Source: Verrucomicrobiales bacterium
Lineage (GTDB): Bacteria > Verrucomicrobiota > Verrucomicrobiia > Verrucomicrobiales > V1-33
Assembly (NCBI GenBank): GCA_023253495.1
Contig: JALRGF010000185.1
Span: forward strand, 1-5,721
Direction: 5' to 3'
DNA length: 5,721 bases
The notes beneath the pieces are model-generated. The model was not told the origin of the DNA, ran no database searches, and was given only the letters and a program-made list of their open reading frames with translations. The translations under genes were made by a program, and so were the position numbers. This document shows positions 5,717 to 5,721 of the stretch, piece after piece. The number at the start of each line of letters is the position of its first letter. Positions within the stretch are counted from its first letter, which is position 1.

Positions 5717-5721
5717 AGGCA

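Larger units (their letters stand above)
5486..5721. other. Non-coding stretch upstream of the operon
   Basis: No frame on either strand looks like a protein here: the minus-strand frame open to 5707 reads as low-complexity Gly, Arg and Pro out-of-frame translation before the signal peptide begins at 5485. The stretch holds the repeats at 5556-5670, the hairpin at 5683-5699, the G-rich tract at 5696-5716, and two minus-strand T-runs (opposite the A-runs at 5584-5590 and 5595-5599). The operon promoter should lie here, but no pair of -35 and -10 boxes with normal spacing could be identified. Confidence 0.55.

Overview
This is a high-GC window (clearly above 60% by eye) that looks like ordinary chromosomal DNA of a Gram-negative bacterium, most likely Verrucomicrobiota and perhaps an Opitutae-like lineage. 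That assignment is an inference. It rests on the style of the two secreted proteins: each has a signal peptide followed by a short module that ends in a 'YR(L/V)' strand, which I associate with exported verrucomicrobial proteins. No tRNA, rRNA, CRISPR array, transposase or phage gene was seen.

Layout. Positions 3-212 (+ strand) hold the last ~69 codons of an unrecognised gene entering from the left edge. It converges on a three-gene minus-strand cluster across a ~95 bp gap that contains an imperfect inverted repeat (239-296), a possible shared terminator. The minus-strand cluster is read right to left: (1) 5485-3206, an exported protein of 759 aa with a phosphohistidine-like segment followed by a PEP-synthase/PPDK-type ATP-grasp domain; (2) 3209-2046, an exported protein of 387 aa and unknown function; (3) 2032-308, a membrane-anchored alpha/beta hydrolase of 574 aa (Abhydrolase_9 type). 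Genes 1 and 2 overlap by four bases (ATGA). Gene 3 starts 13 nt after gene 2 stops, behind a strong Shine-Dalgarno. The three therefore look like one operon.

How the genes may work together. Two products carry signal peptides. The third has five predicted membrane helices whose charge pattern puts the catalytic domain on the periplasmic side. All three would then meet in the cell envelope. The substrate and reaction are not known. The ATP-grasp protein is the oddest member: its nucleotide-binding signatures look intact, yet it appears to be exported, its phosphohistidine-like segment comes before the ATP-grasp domain rather than after it, and it lacks the PEP/pyruvate barrel.

The right end (5486-5721) has no convincing gene. 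It carries inverted and direct repeats, a small terminator-like hairpin and a very G-rich tract on the minus strand.
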